From Chlamydiia bacterium (GTDB taxonomy: Bacteria; Chlamydiota; Chlamydiia; Chlamydiales; JAAZZY01), in contig JAAZZY010000032.1 of assembly GCA_014239035.1 (NCBI GenBank), positions 1 through 16,105 of the forward strand: a stretch of 16,105 nucleotides of DNA, given 5' to 3'. Position 1 is the stretch's first letter; each line of letters starts with the position of its first letter. The notes under the pieces are model-generated. The model searched no databases. It had not been told where the DNA came from and worked only from the letters and a program-made list of their open reading frames with translations. Positions 15,346 through 16,105 of this stretch are shown here, piece by piece. The translations under genes were made by a program, and so were the position numbers.

Positions 15346-15360
15346 ATCGTTATTAACGAT
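15346..15360. repeat. Odd-centred palindrome ATCGTTA-T-TAACGAT
   Basis: Seven-base arms (15346-15352 and 15354-15360) pair perfectly around one central T. There is no following T-run in either direction, so it looks more like a dimeric-protein operator than a terminator. Confidence 0.5.
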
Positions 15361-15370
15361 CTTATCAAAG

Positions 15371-15393
15371 TAGTTAATTATAATCAAATAGTT
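15371..15393 (+). repeat. Direct repeat copy 2 (23 nt)
   Basis: TAGTTAATTA followed directly by TAATCAAATAGTT; the same element as 15159-15183 minus two bases, starting 212 bp downstream of copy 1. An inverted TAATTAACTA follows at 15401-15410, so copy 2 is also flanked by a facing half-site. Confidence 0.6.
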
Positions 15394-15444
15394 TGTTTTA
15401 TAATTAACTAATTCTAAGTAGTATGAATAATTTTAATTTGAACT

Positions 15445-16105
15445 CTAATCTTGAACTAGAAGATCGAGCACAACAGGCATATGATCGGATGGAAATTTGC
15501 CGTCGATCAAAATGGGATTAATTGCCCCTAAAATGGGGGTCACTTTTTTAGAAACAAACATCTGATCTAAAACAATCCCTGGATTTCCTAGGCCCAAAAA
15601 GGGCTCCGCACCTTCTTTTTCAGGATCATTTGTAAAACTTGATGTGGCTCCAATATAACCTAAGAGAGCTTCTGTTCTACCATCGACAAAATCTTGCCCC
15701 TTAAGGATTTTTAAAAACCTATTTCCATCAAAGAAGGGAAGGCTCATATCTGGCCGATTGTCGAAGGAATTCCAGTCCCCCATTAAAATGGCTGCTGGCT
15801 CACTACCAAGAGCTTTGGCATCTTTTTCAAGAATGCCCTTGGCAATAGTGTGCATAACGTGGGCTTCCATCTCTCTCCAGTTGGGCTGAAAGAAGCTCAT
15901 ATGGGCATTAAAGACATGGATAATTTTAGCTGTTTTTTTATCGATTAGCTTTAGGTGGACAAATTCCTTTCGCTTGTCCAGCCATTTGGGATCTTGCGTG
16001 ACCTTAGAAAAAGCCTCATCTGAGCTCTCTAGGTGAAAGGACTCTTTTTCTACGCACTCAAAGCGGTCTTTTTTGAAGAATATGCCATGGTTCATTTTAG
16101 ATCCA
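15445..16105 (-). CDS. Endonuclease/exonuclease/phosphatase-fold protein, C-terminal part (5' end beyond the window)
   Basis: A member of the EEP (DNase I-like) metal-dependent phosphoesterase superfamily. The frame stays open to the right edge: codons for Gly-Ser-Lys precede the first in-window Met (16095-16093), and that Met falls mid-domain (HGIFFKKDRFECVE matches the family pattern of a beta-strand well inside the fold). So the true start lies outside, along with the metal-binding Glu. Numbering from that Met, conserved parts are FNAHMSF (62-68), GDWN (106-109; the family has GDFN), LDQMFVS (176-182) and SDHMPVVLDL (203-212) with the catalytic Asp204-His205 pair. The visible part is 216 residues plus at least three codons. 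The substrate (nucleic acid, phosphoinositide, sphingomyelin or other phosphoester) cannot be told from these motifs. Downstream is the AT-rich spacer; no terminator is obvious. Confidence 0.87.
   Translation of the reverse strand, partial: GSKMNHGIFFKKDRFECVEKESFHLESSDEAFSKVTQDPKWLDKRKEFVHLKLIDKKTAKIIHVFNAHMSFFQPNWREMEAHVMHTIAKGILEKDAKALGSEPAAILMGDWNSFDNRPDMSLPFFDGNRFLKILKGQDFVDGRTEALLGYIGATSSFTNDPEKEGAEPFLGLGNPGIVLDQMFVSKKVTPILGAINPILIDGKFPSDHMPVVLDLLVQD

Larger units (their letters stand above)
15113..15444. other. 332-bp AT-rich spacer with repeats, no gene seen
   Basis: This is the longest non-coding stretch in the window. I see no open frame of note, no tRNA-like fold and no DnaA-type box (TTATNCACA). 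It is far more AT-rich than the flanking genes and dense in TTAA and TAGTTA words. It contains the 25/23-nt direct repeat and palindromes listed separately. TATAAT hexamers occur on the plus strand at 15241-15246 and 15277-15282 without good -35 partners. It lies wholly upstream of the 755-residue gene and downstream of the endonuclease/exonuclease/phosphatase-fold gene, so it probably holds the former's promoter and control sites. Confidence 0.7.

Noticed and set aside
15346..15360. Terminator for the EEP-fold gene
   Set aside because: The hairpin is AT-rich, over 80 bases past the stop codon, and has no T-run after it in that direction.
15113..15444. A chromosomal or plasmid replication origin
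   Set aside because: AT-richness and repeats fit, but there are no DnaA-type boxes, no neighbouring dnaA, repA or parAB gene, and the repeats number only two.
1..16105. Defence island, prophage, integron or CRISPR content
   Set aside because: No recombinase, phage structural gene, toxin-antitoxin pair or regularly spaced repeat array; most recognised genes are core metabolism or envelope genes.

Overview
The window looks like a piece of a low-GC bacterial chromosome from the phylum Chlamydiota, more likely an environmental (amoeba- or arthropod-associated) lineage than Chlamydia itself. The reasons are the ftsH-tilS block next to two LptF/LptG permeases, an FtsH with an unusually long N-terminal extracytoplasmic domain, a compact sufBCDS operon, and a YciA-type thioesterase with a charged tail. 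As I recall them, these are chlamydial gene sets and arrangements. The genus assignment is inference and no database was consulted. There is no rRNA, tRNA, insertion sequence, phage gene or CRISPR array that I can support.

Layout. 1-1931 (minus): the start of ftsH (cut by the left edge) and tilS. 2056-4244 (plus): lptF and lptG, coupled by an ATGA overlap and divergent from tilS. 4231-5061 (minus): a small double-CDGSH iron-sulfur protein and an acyl-CoA thioesterase. 5208-6332 (plus): an unrecognised 374-residue protein. 6300-6677 (minus): an unrecognised 125-residue protein. 6735-11432 (minus): the iron-sulfur assembly operon sufB-sufC-sufD-sufS, very tightly packed. 11562-12848 (plus): a major facilitator superfamily (MFS) transporter divergent from sufB. 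12845-15112 (minus): an unrecognised 755-residue protein. 15113-15444: a very AT-rich, repeat-bearing spacer. 15445-16105 (minus): the C-terminal part of an endonuclease/exonuclease/phosphatase-fold protein, cut by the right edge.

Functional themes. SufBCDS builds [Fe-S] clusters from cysteine sulfur, and the CDGSH protein nearby should itself hold two [2Fe-2S] clusters, so two iron-sulfur functions sit within about 7 kb. LptF/LptG form the membrane part of the LPS-extracting ABC transporter; its ATPase (LptB) is not in the window. TilS modifies tRNA-Ile and FtsH performs membrane protein quality control.

The least explained parts are the three orphan proteins (374, 125 and 755 residues) and the spacer at 15113-15444, which carries an imperfect 25/23-nt direct repeat plus palindromic TAGTTA-type half-sites upstream of the 755-residue gene. 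I see no clear, complete undescribed system; these are the best leads.
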